Below, in pieces: positions 1 to 11,195 of a stretch of DNA of 64,000 nt. Positions within the stretch are counted from its first letter, which is position 1. Every line of letters starts with the position of its first letter. The notes under the pieces were generated by a model. The model worked only from the letters and a program-made list of their open reading frames with translations, was not told the origin of the DNA and did not search any database. The translations under genes and the position numbers were made by a program. Source of the DNA: Trichobilharzia regenti. Its lineage: Eukaryota > Platyhelminthes > Trematoda > Strigeidida > Schistosomatidae. Location: assembly GCA_944472135.2 (NCBI GenBank), contig OX235267.1, positions 24,429,349 to 24,493,348 of the forward strand. Direction: 5' to 3'.

Positions 1-490
1 AAAGTTGTGACCAGCGGGGTCCATCAGGTTGAGTGTGAGGATACAGTGGTACAGTGGTTAGGACTCTCGCCGACCATGCACATGGTCCGGGGTTCGAGCC
101 CGCACCGACGCACACCTGATATCTATGGTCGGCCTGCAAAATTTGGGCTACCGATATCCATGCTGAAAATTCCATACTTGTACCGAAAATACAGTGTGGA
201 ATCAAGCTGTAAATCAAAAAAAAAAAAAAAAATACCCTGCTGATGATGTTGGCTGGCGGTTGCGCTTTATCGCGAATTGGCAGAAGTTAGAACTCATGGA
301 CTGGTCATTAGATTTCATCCCATCGGTTTAATGTCCTACAAGCTTGCCTTATAACCTGAAGGTGAGGGGTCAAGCGTGCATACCGATGAGAGAAGTCCCA
401 ACCAAAGACGAAACAGCCATCCAGTACCCCTGGTTTTCAATGGTTCTCTGACTGAAATCAGTTCGTGATTAGTTCAGGAAACAAATACTT
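1..490 (+). repeat. Hammerhead-type SINE-like repeat interrupted by a tRNA-headed SINE
   Basis: Bases 1-41 and about 233-480 together match the roughly 360 bp hammerhead repeat seen elsewhere (for example 50,440-50,770): GTGACCAG...GTGTGAGG, then CGCGAATTGGCAGAAGTTAG, a tRNA-like segment, a degenerate core (GATGAGAGAAGTCCC...GACGAAACAGCC) and the tail GGTTCTCTGACTGAAATCAG. The intervening 42-232 is a type-a SINE. The core is too mutated to cleave. Confidence 0.6.
42..232 (+). repeat. tRNA-headed SINE, type a
   Basis: The head has pol III box A-like (ACAGTGGTTAGGACTC) and box B-like (GGTTCGAGCCC) motifs, ends in CCGACGCAC, and is followed by the type-a tail (GATATCTATGGTCGGCCTGC ... GTGGAATCAAGCTGTAAATC) and a long A run. 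Other copies with the same tail are at 18,517, 25,544 and 56,321. The usual first bases (GTGCGTCGGTGGC) are degraded in this copy. It sits inside a hammerhead repeat, so it is the younger insertion. Confidence 0.7.
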
Positions 491-769
491 TTGCTTCAAG
501 TGGACTAAACTGAGTAAATCCATCGATTATTCTAGATGTCATTTATATGCTCAAGTATAACTCGCTAAAAAAAGGATTTTCTATTCAGCCCTAGCTGTAG
601 TGATATATTCGGATTGGTTAAAATGCTGAAAACGCCTCATTTTGAAATCAAACTACATGGACGAAAGATATTGAAGAAGAAATCTCATGTTATCCATCAT
701 AACTAAACCTCTTTTCAGTACACAAAATCAAAAATCTGCAAATACGTCTTTCAAGTGTTGGTTTGTAGA

Positions 770-1227
770 GATTTGATTGGTTTCAGGATTTCATCATGAG
801 CTGACCTCAGTTAGAGAACCATTGGAAAACCTGGGAGTACTGGAAAGCTGTTTTGTCCTAGTTTGGGACTCTTCAGCAGTACGCATCCATCGGGATTCGA
901 ACCCAGGACCTTCTGGTTCTAGTGAGAAGTCGTCACCAGTAGGGTGCAGCCAGTAGGGTGTGAGGACAAATACTCGCCGAAGACACTGGCCAGGGGTCGC
1001 GCTATGTCGTGAATTGGCAGAAGTTAGGATTCATGGACCATTGGATCGGGTCCCGGTGGCTTAGTGGTGTACGAGCTCGCCTTGTATAACCAGATGGTCC
1101 CGAGTTCAAACCCCCGATGGGTGCGTACCGACGAAGAGTCCTAGACTAGAACGAAACAGCTGTCTAGGACTCCCAAGTTTTCCAGTAGTTCTCTAACTAA
1201 TATCAGCTCATGATGAAATCCTGAAAT
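770..1227. repeat. Inverted pair of hammerhead SINE-like repeats
   Basis: A minus-strand partial unit (770-918, starting GATTTGATTGGTTTCAGGATTTCATCATGAGCTGAC) is joined head to head to a plus-strand unit (919-1227, ending TCAGCTCATGATGAAATCCTG). The minus unit has a nearly complete core (complement: GTACTG-CTGAAGA-GTCC...GGAC) but AAAA instead of GAAA and TTC instead of GTC at the cleavage site. The plus unit has box B-like GAGTTCAAACCC and a degenerate core. No clear target-site duplication was found. Confidence 0.65.
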
Positions 1228-2889
1228 AAGTTTGTTATTTTTTGCATGACAGGTGGTAGTCAGTCATGCATACCAAGTGTATCATTAGAGCTTTCCAATA
1301 CACACAGACACCAAAAACAAGTAAAGGACAGACATTTTTCTCAGATGCTGAGATTTTTCGAAGTGGCTAGTGAGTGATTCTGTCCAATTTAACACTGATA
1401 GAAAAACCCAAATGCAACGCAGACTTTTCTGTTTATCATATAGCTCATTCTCCACCTGTTATTCTAACTCAAGTTCTTCTTCTCTAACAAATTATTGAAG
1501 GTATTCACCAACATTATTTCAAAATACAACCCCCACCCTCCAGAGCCTGCAACCTGTCAATTTAACAAATATTCAATACATTAACTCACACAATATTCTA
1601 ATGTAAGGAAAATAATAGATATTAGATAACGAACGATGAAAAGATAGCGTTTTAAACATAACAATGACTTCCCTGTTTGGCACTAGAGATATCTATCTAT
1701 CTATATTGCTGAACTGTTCAAATACATTATTGTGTTTCTGTGTTATCCATTGTCAATCTTGGTTTAGATGTGATTTTGAATAATCCTGGCGACATGCTGA
1801 ACATCATGTATACTGTAAATCATTGAGAATCTTTTTATTCCATCTAAGGTCAAAACTTTATTTGTAGGTGTGCGCTAAATCATGAATAGCTTTCTATTCT
1901 GTGCCCCACATATTTGCTTATGAAGTCTATTTAATTCCAAATGAATTGTGTTTGTATGTATGTGTGTGTGGACAGAACTCATCTAACAGTTTCTAATGTA
2001 CACAAAGAATATTATTAATGGAAGAGAATTTATTATAATAAAGGTTTTTAATTTACATTCTGGTGACATGACAACTAAACGTCATTACTGTTTAACCAAC
2101 ATTAAAAGATTCGTACTACCACTACTCTAGCCATTAACAAACAGTATGGCGTCAAAAGGTTTGAGGTTTAAAATTACCATCACTGTGCTAAACCATTTCT
2201 AAATAACATTATTAGGCTTAACGATAAGACCATTTTAAATAATATTGGATTAGTAGACTAGAGACCGGAGACTGTCGACTCGAACGCATCTAGCCGTGAC
2301 CCAGGGTTTTGCTTCACGTTTATTCAGCACTCATTATATTAATAGGATTGTTAAGTGTACTTTGTTGATCATGAAATGGTTCTAGGACAAATGACACGGT
2401 CACTGGTCGATGCGGTATTCTCACACAAAAAATACTCATAAAGTTCGTTAGTCAGACAATATGTAGAAGTCACAAATAGGTATGCATCTAGATCCAATAG
2501 AAAGTACAAGTCAGTGACTTCTAATCATGTCATTCAAAAAGAAAATCCCTTCTTTATTGACTTTTAGGACTCTGGAATATATTCCGGTTGAAAGATAAGC
2601 GGAAATTCTCATCCTTAACAAGTCCTACTCAGTTACGTTCAGTCTTTTCTACTTCCGAAGAGTTTTAAGCGAATATTAAATTATCAGGTGTTTATAATTT
2701 ATCAGAGAGACTGAAACCTGCATTTTGCTTCCATAAAACGAATCTTCAGCTGATTTCTGTAATGGTGGCAAATTCCAGACCTCGGTTATCTATTTCTCCA
2801 TTTGCAAACTAGGCAGTTAAAGGTGACAGTTCATCACAGTGTGCACTAGAAACCCAGAATATTTGCATTCTAACTGGAGTGGACAAGCG
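1228..2889. other. AT-rich non-coding stretch
   Basis: I see no convincing exon, RNA gene or recognised repeat here. A short ATCT run occurs near 1690-1706. It is presumed upstream intron or intergenic DNA of the UNC5-like gene. Confidence 0.4.
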
Positions 2890-3170
2890 GCTTAGTAAAG
2901 GAATGTTTATCTGGAATTTGGTATATGTGTATTAGCGAAATTAAGTACACCCTATCTCCAGTTGTCATTTGCACAGTTCTTCCGTGTCGCGCCACTTCTA
3001 CCCTTCGTTTTCGTGTTTCTTTGTCTTCTTTTCGTGTCTCCCAAGCTTTGCCACAACTCTGAATCATTTGCTCTCCTTGACGTCAAATCTATCTCCCTGC
3101 TATTCGATATTTTTATGCTGATGAACGTCTCTTTATGCATACTACTGATAAATCTTAATAGTAGCACACG
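2890..3170 (+). repeat. Interspersed repeat C, copy 1
   Basis: About 270 bp, running from AGGAATGTTTATCTGG through a TTTGCACAGTTCTTCC stretch and a CT-rich middle to GCATACTACTGATAAATCTT. Similar copies lie at 16,010-16,310 (+), 49,550-49,815 (-) and 56,545-56,818 (+). All are AT/CT-rich with no shared intact reading frame. The family is not identified. Confidence 0.6.
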
Positions 3171-4599
3171 CCACAAAATCACAATATATATGATCTGCTT
3201 CATACTCATAAATGACCATCAAGGAATCAAGCACAACTGCATGATGATATGCACTGTTGAGTGATGTGACCAACTGGGAGACACTGACGTCCAACAAAAG
3301 TGCTCGCTATCAAGATCGAAGCAACTTAATCTCCAGGTGGCTAAGGTGAGTTAAAGAGGGTCACTGCATACAATTTCACTTCCAGACGACAGAAACATCC
3401 CATTGTTGTTCAGACCACTTGGATATGATTAGCAAACAGTACTGGTTAGCGTGAGTGATTTTCATCACATACGAGTCTGTTGTACTCGGAGACACTGCAA
3501 ACTCTCCTAAATATTCTGCTTTATACTTGTGAGTTGATCTGCCTCGAGCACGTGCTTCCATTGTACAAATATTCATTTTTGCTATTATTCAAAGCTAAGA
3601 TAATAAAAAAGTTAGTTTCCCAGAGTGCCTAATTATGACATTCAGAAGTTATCAATAATTTGTGTGGTGACTATTGGTCAAATGTATTCCTGAAAATTTC
3701 GACTCTTTTTTAACACTATTTCAAACGACTGTCTGATTACAACAATATCGACAATAGTGTGATGGTTACGACTACCAGAATTCTTAAGGTAGTTCATGAT
3801 GGACTCCCGAAAGAAAAGTCAGGAAATGATGCCTAGAAAAGCAATAAAATCAGAATAAATTCAACCTTCACGACTTAGCGGAAGCGATAAAAGTGGATAT
3901 AGATGAATGACTGCAATCTGTCGTAAGTTAACGAGGATACGCTCTCATAAATTTTTATCAGCCCAAATGTAAGTCCTAGAAGTAGCTCAGTAGTCACAAA
4001 GTCTTTATGAAAGCATAAGTTAATGAGTTTTACCTCATAAAACAGGGCATATTGTTGAGAATTACAAAATTTGATTGAAAGACAGTGAAATATCCTGTGA
4101 CAATGTAAGTCATTCTGGCAAGGCAAATATTTACACCGTATGTTTCTACTACTTCACAATGGTAAGTAGTATGATCAATACAGTTACAAATAAGCAGCAT
4201 ATTTCGGTGCGAAATTTTCAGAAAATATGAAAAATAGTAATGTAAAGTATTACAGATAATTTGGGCAAACTAGATTCAAGTGCTAGTGCTAAAACCAGCA
4301 TAAATGAAACACCAAACAAGAATCTTGAGTAGGAAGAAATAGGCATCTTTACCACTACTAGTAGTCACTTTCAGGATGAAAACAACTTAGAACCTCGCGC
4401 ACAAATAGCTCATATATCAAAATAGAAATATTAGTTTACCTCTGTAAACTAATTACGCAGAAAATTAAAGGTCCCAATAACTCTTCAAAGGTTCATAAGT
4501 AAATCATGGAATATAAACATTTACATTTTTAAGAAACTCTTTTAGATGTAATTGGGAAATCTGTTCATTCCTTTCTTGTCCTTTGTTATTTTTTCTTTC
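3171..4599. other. AT-rich non-coding stretch
   Basis: No gene or recognised repeat seen. Short open frames are scattered at the level expected by chance. Confidence 0.35.
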
Positions 4600-5020
4600 G
4601 TGTTCAACATTATACTACTCACCACTAGTAGGTAATATGAGTTATATTTGTTACTCCATAACAATGACTTCCCTTTGCTGTTCAAATTTAACTCACTTAA
4701 TTAATGACCTAAAACTTCACTTGAGGTATAGCAATCATTTTCTCATAGGTAAACATTATTTCCTGTATTTGCTTTACTTATAATCCCTTCTCTGTTGAAC
4801 ATCCCCGTTCGAATTCCTTTATTCCCTGTCTGCCGTTCGCTTGATGTTTAATCTACACGCAGATCCCCTTCGATACAGCTTCCCTGTTTTCCTTATTGAC
4901 ACACAGTGACTGTGTATTTGACAGCATTCAGCCAAAGATGTCTCACAATTTTGGGGTTTGTATGTTATATTTCATTTTTTCATGTATAATATAGCACTGC
5001 TGTTTCCTAAACAAATTGTG
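4600..5020 (+). repeat. Interspersed repeat E, copy 1
   Basis: This matches, in inverted orientation, 16,600-16,995. Shared landmarks include ACCACTAGTAGGTAATATGAG, CACACAGTGACTGTGTATTTG and GACAGCATTCAGCCAAAGATG. It is about 400 bp with no coding signal. The family is unidentified. Confidence 0.6.
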
Positions 5021-6187
5021 TTATTCTGGATTTCACTCGTCATTCAGCGAGTGGTTTAATCAATCGACTGGAATGGTTGTTTCCGATTTCTTAGAAGACA
5101 CCTACGAATCAGATCCACATGTGTAGAACCATTTCATGCTTAAATTGAATACCCTAGTGACCTAATTAATGGCTTTAATCTGATTCTTTTGTCTTAATAC
5201 CTCACCTAATTGGTCTCCGTCTATTATGAATTTCCTATATTGAATGCTTATGTTTTCACAAAAGTTCCCTTTAGTTCCACAGTGTCTTTATTATAATTCC
5301 TAATACAGTTTGTAATTATCTAAATTGTGGTGATATAACCTGCCATTACGTCATCCGTTTCTGATTATCTAGTCTATCAAACTCAACTGTTCTGTACGGG
5401 TGATAAGCTCTATCAATTTATAGGATGGAAATCTAAGAGACTGTCTATTCCTTTGTTAATATCAGTGCAATCGAAGATGGACGTTTCGTCCTAAGTGTGG
5501 GACTTACTAACTCAATGGACCTCAATCTCAGTAGGTAATATCGTCCCCATTAAGACTGAGGCCCAACAGTCTCACAGTTAAGCAGTCTGGTTAATACAAC
5601 TTCGAATGGGAACAAATTCACACCTATCAAAGGTTACTAATGTTTATGCAAATAAACGGCGTCCTTTGCCTGTTAAAGTTGTAAATAAAATCTGAGAAAC
5701 ATAGAAAACAGAAGATTCAGGAATGACGGGTGAGACAACTTTTTTACAAACCTTCTTCGAATTCTAGTCTTTTTTGTCTATTAGAGAAAACGAATTCTTA
5801 GAAGAAGAGGTAGGGAGAAAGATACTGAATGAGTAGACTGGAACCACAAGGATTTGTATGAAATACACTTACGTAATTAAAATCAGTGAATAGTCTTCTG
5901 CATCGAACTCACCAACAGCAAGCAACAAATAGTCAGTTTTGCATAAATTAGTTTGCGTGAACACCAATTCGGTCATTACCATATCTAGCATTTATGCACT
6001 ACTGTGAAAGACAAACCAAAAGATTGAGTTAATTTTTACGCAACGGATGCATTCATTAACTCATTAACCAGAAATGAATGAAAGAGAATACAGAGTCTGT
6101 GAGTAGTAAACAGGAAAGGGAAAGTTCAGTCTACATGGATAAGTACTGGCTAAAACTAACCTTAGATGTTAGAGTTCATTGACATAG
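5021..6187. other. AT-rich non-coding stretch
   Basis: No exon, RNA gene or clear repeat recognised; probably intron or upstream sequence of the UNC5-like gene. Confidence 0.35.
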
Positions 6188-6415
6188 GGTCGGGTCCCAG
6201 TGGTTGAATGGTCTACCAGCTCATCTTGTAACCAGAAGGTCCTGGGTACGAACCCTGATGGTTGTGTACTGATGAAGAGTCCCAAACTAGAACGAAACAG
6301 CTGTCCAGTACTCCATTCAGGTTTCCCCATGGTTGTCTAACCGATGTCGGCTCGTGATGAAATCCTGTAACCAATCAATCGAATCCCTACAAACCAATAC
6401 TTGAAAACTTTAATA
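6188..6415 (+). repeat. Hammerhead SINE-like repeat
   Basis: The tRNA-like head is GGGTCCCAGTGGTTGAATGG (box A-like), with a box B-like GGTACGAACCC; a core-like stretch follows (TACTGATGAAGAGTCCCAAA, then GAACGAAACAGCTGTCCAG), and the tail is GGCTCGTGATGAAATCCTG...AAACCAATACTTG. CTGATGA is present, but stem II is extended and mispaired, so activity is doubtful. Confidence 0.6.
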
Positions 6416-6934
6416 AACTTTTACCAGTCAAAGACACGTGGACTTGTATTCACGAAAGGCTTTAACCTGTAGGTCTGAACGATTCATTTTCCAATAGTTG
6501 TTTAGATGATTGAAGCATTGTGTCATTTATAAATGTTTTGGTAGACAGACAGTAATATTCAATCCTTCACACCTGGTGCTGTTTACTGCCCCCTCTACCT
6601 GAATCTAACCTGCTCACTGAATTGCATTTTACCATACGTGTCTGTAAGATGTGAATTCAAAGGCATTACCACTGACAAGGCTGTTTACTTCGTTAGCCAA
6701 TCAAGTGCTAAATATATATGACGCATTAATAAATCTGATTGGTTAACACAGCAAACGACCTTGCTGTTACTAATGCCTACCCATCTGTAGATTTAAAACA
6801 ACTCTGCGTAAGGAAAAAAAATAACACCTTACCAATAGTTAACGTGCGGTACTATCGTAATGGTTTTAAACTATTAATTCGAAATGTAATCCGGCGGAAT
6901 AAAATTTCCTCTTCCGTTTTCTTTTTACTTTTAG

Positions 6935-7038
6935 ATTTGAACAAACGTTTTGTAAAACACCCAGAATCGACACGAATACCGCTTGGATGGACTGTAGAAT
7001 TTACTTGTGAACCACCTGATGGCAGACCAATACCAAAG
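6935..7038 (+). CDS. UNC5: UNC5-like netrin receptor, exon encoding first half of second Ig domain (partial gene)
   Basis: This is the first exon of the gene visible in the window. The acceptor is a pyrimidine stretch ending TTTTAG; the donor is AAAG|GTTGG. The exon starts with two bases that complete a codon, then reads LNKRFVKHPEST..., and ends on a codon boundary. It contains the first Ig cysteine (EFTCEPPDGRPIPKV), resembling the start of UNC5 Ig domain 2 (C.PPEG.P.A.V). The next exon continues with a tryptophan-containing strand (YWMKNG), as in Ig folds. UNC5 proteins are netrin receptors in the plasma membrane that mediate axon repulsion; that role is inferred from the family. The open frame extends from 6739 to 7122, but the parts outside the splice sites look intronic. 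Earlier exons are not in the window. Another Ig/TSP1 receptor is the main alternative. Confidence 0.7.
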
Positions 7039-7337
7039 GTTGGTTTTATAATGTTTCTGACTACAAATGAATTTATTAAATATGAAAACTTATTTGATGA
7101 CATTAAGAATAATTTGTTTTAAATAAGTGTGAATATAATATCACTCAGATCGATTTACGGGGCAATTTCAAGAATTAGATATTATAGAGAAGATTTGTAG
7201 CTCAGGTGGACGATTTTGATGTGGTTTTGTTCTCTGAGCTGGATGGTTAGTTTGCGAAGCTTTCATCACCTTACTGGGTAACATCTTCAGCGCATACTTC
7301 AATTTGAAGTGAGCTTTTAGATTTCTCCACGAGTTTA

Positions 7338-8171
7338 TTAATCATCTCTCCTGGTGACCTTGGACGTGATTGGTTGTGTGTGTGTTTTCACACCTTCTAG
7401 GTTATTTGTATTGGAACTGGTTGTTTCTTTGGCTTGAATTTTGACCCTTTGTCTGTGAAGTTTCCTTCTTATTGGTTGATAAATTTTGTCTATGTCGATG
7501 TGTCTATTGATTGATGATCCACTGGAATGCCAAGCTTCTAAAAATTCTCTAGCATTCTTGTTATTTCCTTTGTCTAATATTTGAACGTTGTCCCAGTCGA
7601 ATTGATGTCCGTAGTTGTCTGTGTGTAGTGAAATGAGGGAGTGGATATCATGTCTTTTGACGGCTAGCTTATGTTCGTGGATACGAAGACGAAGGGGACG
7701 TCCACTTTGGCCGATGTAGTGTTTTTCGCAGTTGTTACAGTTTATTTTGTAGATGATGTTGGTTTTATCTTCTTTCGCTGTTGAGTCTTTTGGTTGACAT
7801 AGAATTGAGTGAAGCGACTTTGTTGGTTTGTGTACGACGTCAACTCCTAAAGGTTTGAAGAGTCTTGTAGTGATTTCTGAGATATCTTTTATATATGGTA
7901 AGGCAATTTTCTTTGTGTTCTCCTTGGTGGCTTTTGCTTTGGTAGGTTGGCTTGGGGGTATATGTCTCTTGATGAAATTCCTCTTGATGAAATTCTTCCA
8001 AAAGAATGGATATCCACGGAATTTCATCAAGAGACATATACCCCCAAGCCAACCTACCAAAGCAAAAGCCACCAAGGAGAACACAAAGAAAATTGCCTTA
8101 CCATATATAAAAGATATCTCAGAAATCACTACAAGACTCTTCAAACCTTTAGGAGTTGACGTCGTACACAA
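7338..8171 (-). CDS. PLE GIY-YIG endonuclease fragment, left palindrome arm
   Basis: The frame is open for 277 codons. It contains IIYKINCNNCEKHYIGQSGR, the GIY-YIG type motif found at the C-terminus of Penelope-like reverse transcriptases (a CxxC precedes HYIG), then RLRIHEHKLAVKRHD and DNYGHQFDWDNVQILD. The family uses this domain to nick target DNA during retrotransposition. The first 100 or so residues run through the spacer and across into the other arm, so the annotated start is an artefact of the palindrome; the PLE-derived part is roughly residues 60-277. No reverse transcriptase domain is present, so the copy cannot move by itself. Confidence 0.7.
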   Translation of the reverse strand: MCTTSTPKGLKSLVVISEISFIYGKAIFFVFSLVAFALVGWLGGICLLMKFRGYPFFWKNFIKRNFIKRHIPPSQPTKAKATKENTKKIALPYIKDISEITTRLFKPLGVDVVHKPTKSLHSILCQPKDSTAKEDKTNIIYKINCNNCEKHYIGQSGRPLRLRIHEHKLAVKRHDIHSLISLHTDNYGHQFDWDNVQILDKGNNKNAREFLEAWHSSGSSINRHIDIDKIYQPIRRKLHRQRVKIQAKETTSSNTNNLEGVKTHTQPITSKVTRRDD

Positions 8172-8661
8172 ACCAACAAAGTCGCTTCACTCAATTCTAT
8201 GTCAACCAAAAGACTCAACAGCGAAAGAAGATAAAACCAACATCATCTACAAAATAAACTGTAACAACTGCGAAAAACACTACATCGGCCAAAGTGGACG
8301 TCCCCTTCGTCTTCGTATCCACGAACATAAGCTAGCCGTCAAAAGACATGATATCCACTCCCTCATTTCACTACACACAGACAACTACGGACATCAATTC
8401 GACTGGGACAACGTTCAAATATTAGACAAAGGAAATAACAAGAATGCTAGAGAATTTTTAGAAGCTTGGCATTCCAGTGGATCATCAATCAATAGACACA
8501 TCGACATAGACAAAATTTATCAACCAATAAGAAGGAAACTTCACAGACAAAGGGTCAAAATTCAAGCCAAAGAAACAACCAGTTCCAATACAAATAACCT
8601 AGAAGGTGTGAAAACACACACACAACCAATCACGTCCAAGGTCACCAGGAGAGATGATTAA
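7828..8661 (+). CDS. PLE GIY-YIG endonuclease fragment, right palindrome arm
   Basis: This is the mirror copy of the reading frame at 7338-8171: 277 codons and identical in sequence except for about a dozen residues read through the non-palindromic spacer (residues near 51-65). It has the same HYIGQSGR motif and the same C-terminal segment ending VTSKVTRRDD-like before the stop. The two frames overlap tail to tail by more than 340 bases because each reads into the other arm. Identity this high means either a very recent insertion or gene conversion between arms. Confidence 0.7.
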   Translation: MCTTSTPKGLKSLVVISEISFIYGKAIFFVFSLVAFALVGWLGGICLLMKFLLMKFFQKNGYPRNFIKRHIPPSQPTKAKATKENTKKIALPYIKDISEITTRLFKPLGVDVVHKPTKSLHSILCQPKDSTAKEDKTNIIYKINCNNCEKHYIGQSGRPLRLRIHEHKLAVKRHDIHSLISLHTDNYGHQFDWDNVQILDKGNNKNAREFLEAWHSSGSSINRHIDIDKIYQPIRRKLHRQRVKIQAKETTSSNTNNLEGVKTHTQPITSKVTRRDD

Positions 8662-8796
8662 TAAACTCGTGGAGAAATCTAAAAGCTCACTTCAAATTGA
8701 AGTATGCGCTGAAGATGTCACCCAGTAAGGTGATGAAAGCTTCGCAAACTAACCATCCAGCTCAGAGAACAAAACCACATCAAAATTTCAAGAATT

Positions 8797-9711
8797 CTGA
8801 AAGTACTTCTCATCACAAATAAAAGACTACCAGTGCAACTTGTTACAATTTCTTGTAGTGAAGTGCACAGGGACTGAGCTGGACAACTGAATAACCAACC
8901 ACTTAGTACATTCCTTGAAGATTTCAATTTTTTGTCTGTAAAACTTTGAAGGATTAAAATGACTTCTAAATACTTTTCATTACTAACGGACTTTAACTGG
9001 GAATCCTCCATAAAACTAAGGAGCAATTCAATATATATTTTTCCTAATTATGAACTCTTCAAGAGTGCATCCAAGACCTTACAATGAGTCGACTATATAT
9101 CACCATTAAACCAGTAAGTCAGAATAAAATAATCCATGATTTCTAACCTCTATCAATTGGTTATGTAACTCATAAAATACACAAAATATCTCTTCCTTAA
9201 GTGTCGAGACTAGATCTTGTCTTCGTAATTTCAAATAATTTCCATCATGACTTGTAAGATACTAGAAACTAGGAATCCTAGTTGCAAATAAGCCCTCTTA
9301 TTTGATGCCGATCAAAACATCTAGCAAACGTCTTCGTGACTATCACATTTTTAGGCAGGTAAATCACATGTTATTTCCTCAACACAAAAAAATAGCACAA
9401 CCTGAATATCACTAAATTACGGGAATGTTTAAGGATTTACTGGTTTCACCGGTTTTTTACACAAAATTATTATGGACTACTCTGAAATTCATGTGACTGA
9501 CTTTAATAACCATGATAATACAACAGTTTTTGAAATAAATGAGAAAAAAAATTCGTAGACCAGGATGAAAATGTGACTTCTTAACGATGTTCATGTTGAA
9601 TATGCACCAAGTCTAGGGATGAAACGGCCACCCTCAAAAATTCAACTTGAAAAATATGGCCAAGAGGGTAGAGAAGAATTCTTCTCTATCGGTTAACAAG
9701 AAGCCTATGTA
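8797..9711. other. Intronic non-coding stretch
   Basis: Sequence between the PLE palindrome and an RTE 3' end. No exon or recognised repeat seen. Confidence 0.35.
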
Positions 9712-10490
9712 TTATTATTATATTATTGTTCTCTTGGGTTCCTAGTGGAACATAGGGCTTCAGCACGTCTCCACTTGCCTCTGTCTTCCTTCTTCTGTAC
9801 TTTTCACCTGCATCCATGTTAGTTAGTCCATACTGTTTCAACTCCTTTTCACACGATCTCCCCATGTCACCCCTTGCACTGACGTTCCACACGCCACTCC
9901 TCTTTCGGATTCCACTCGAGATATGGCCTGACGCGCGATGTCACCAACCGGCCTCCTCAGCCACGAGCGTCCAATCCATCTCCACTTTCTCCTGCATATG
10001 TGTTGGGCGGCGATTGGTTCTTGTTTTGTTTCTTCCCATAGTTTCTTGTTGGTGATTCTTTCTGACCCGGCAATCTGATCTTCAGTATAGAGCCAACGAA
10101 GACAGTTGTTGGTTGATAAAGGTGTGCAACAGGCTGTTGGAAATATTCTTTGTGACCCACCCGCCAAGTTTCTGATCCGTATAGAAGAACTGACTGACTT
10201 GAAGTGTGTATTGAAAATCCTACCGAATTTTGTTGTTGATGCTGAGTGACGAAGATTTCCAGATAAGATTGGTTTCAGGTTGACGAATGTGTTCCTCGCC
10301 TTCCCGATTCTCGCTCGATTTGATATCCTCGTCCGTTCCGACTTCCTGTAGTTGAGACAATGCTTCCTAGATAAGTGAATGAAGTGACCTCTTTCAAATC
10401 CCTCCCGTTGATCGTGATTGGCGCTGGATGTTGCTGTTGTTGTTGTTGGCTGGTTATTTTCAGAACCTTCTTCGGGTCATGATGTGGACA
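9712..10490 (-). mobile_element. RTE/SR2-like non-LTR retrotransposon, 5'-truncated 3' end
   Basis: Reads on the minus strand. The 3' end is the tandem ATA repeat (seen as TTATTATTATATTATTATTG at 9712) preceded by GAAGCCCTATGTTCCACTAG, as in the elements at 11.8 and 21.1 kb. Encoded fragments include RRKWRWIGRSWLRRPVGDIA and RQAISRVESERGVA, matching the C-terminal RKKWRWIGHALRKPS region of those copies. A CAA tract (seen as TTGTTGTTGTTGG near 10,435) marks the same internal landmark. Frameshifts and stops make it dead. Confidence 0.75.
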
Positions 10491-11033
10491 TCTCGAAATC
10501 CTTTAAAATTATCAAAATATAAAATAATTCAGTCCTCGTCGAGTATACCAAAGCAATCGCTATCAAACGCCTGAAACCCGATTTATGTGTTCAGAAAGAA
10601 GCAGTTATCAGTCTATTTTTGCCCTGGTAACTGGATGTCTTTATTCTCCATCTTATTTGATTACACAACCTTTGGCTTTGACCTTATCCCCTTTGATACA
10701 GTGTAACTCTCCTTGTCTCTTGTTTCTATTATTTGAGTTGGACTCAACACATTGTTACTCATCTTTTCATAACCTCCGTCTTGTCTATGTTTACATGGAG
10801 TCCTGTCTTTGCTGCCTATCTATAAAAGACTACAATTCCAAGGTGATGTACTAGATGAAATAATAATAAGCAACAAATCGAGAAAATCGATCGGAAGAAT
10901 ATTTAATGCAACTAGACTGTAGCTTGTATTTTCCACACAACCAGTTGTGAGTTAGGAGCTAGCCACCTCTTACTGTACCCATCAATTCTATGGTGCCAGT
11001 TATATTGTCCTCTGTTCCGGCAACTTAATTTTC

Positions 11034-11195
11034 ACAGGATTTCATCATGAGTTCACATCAGTAAGAGAACCACTGGAGAGCCTGCAGGGAGTACTGGACA
11101 GCCAATTGTTTCGTCCTAGTTTGGGACTCTTCAAAGTATGAACTCAGGAGTCGAGTTCAAACCAAGGACCTTCTCTTGTTAGTGACAATAATCCT
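11034..11195 (-). repeat. Hammerhead SINE-like repeat, partial
   Basis: Begins GGATTTCATCATGAGTTCACATCAG. The complement has TTGAAGA-GTCC-CAAACTA-GGAC-GAAA with a GTC cleavage site and CAGTAC stem strand. The first core C is T, which in hammerheads abolishes cleavage. A box B-like GAGTTCAAACC follows. It abuts the PLE fragment at 11,205. Confidence 0.6.

Larger units (their letters stand above)
7177..8783. mobile_element. Penelope-like element fragment arranged as a 1.6 kb palindrome
   Basis: Two arms (about 7213-7979 and 8020-8786) are near-perfect reverse complements around a roughly 40 bp spacer; position x pairs with about 15999-x. Each arm carries the same C-terminal PLE coding region and the same 3' tail. 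A 13 bp direct repeat, AATTTCAAGAATT, flanks the structure at 7164-7176 and 8784-8796 and looks like a target-site duplication. The left end has about 35 extra bases (7177-7212) not mirrored on the right. One A/G mismatch lies near the arm ends (TGGGTAACATC versus TGGGTGACATC after complementing). The spacer holds a 15 bp tandem duplication of CTCTTGATGAAATTC. The structure lies in the UNC5 intron. Confidence 0.8.

Noticed and set aside
6739..7122. Whole 127-codon frame as a gene
   Set aside because: Only 6,935-7,038 is bounded by splice sites and matches an Ig domain; the rest is AT-rich intron.
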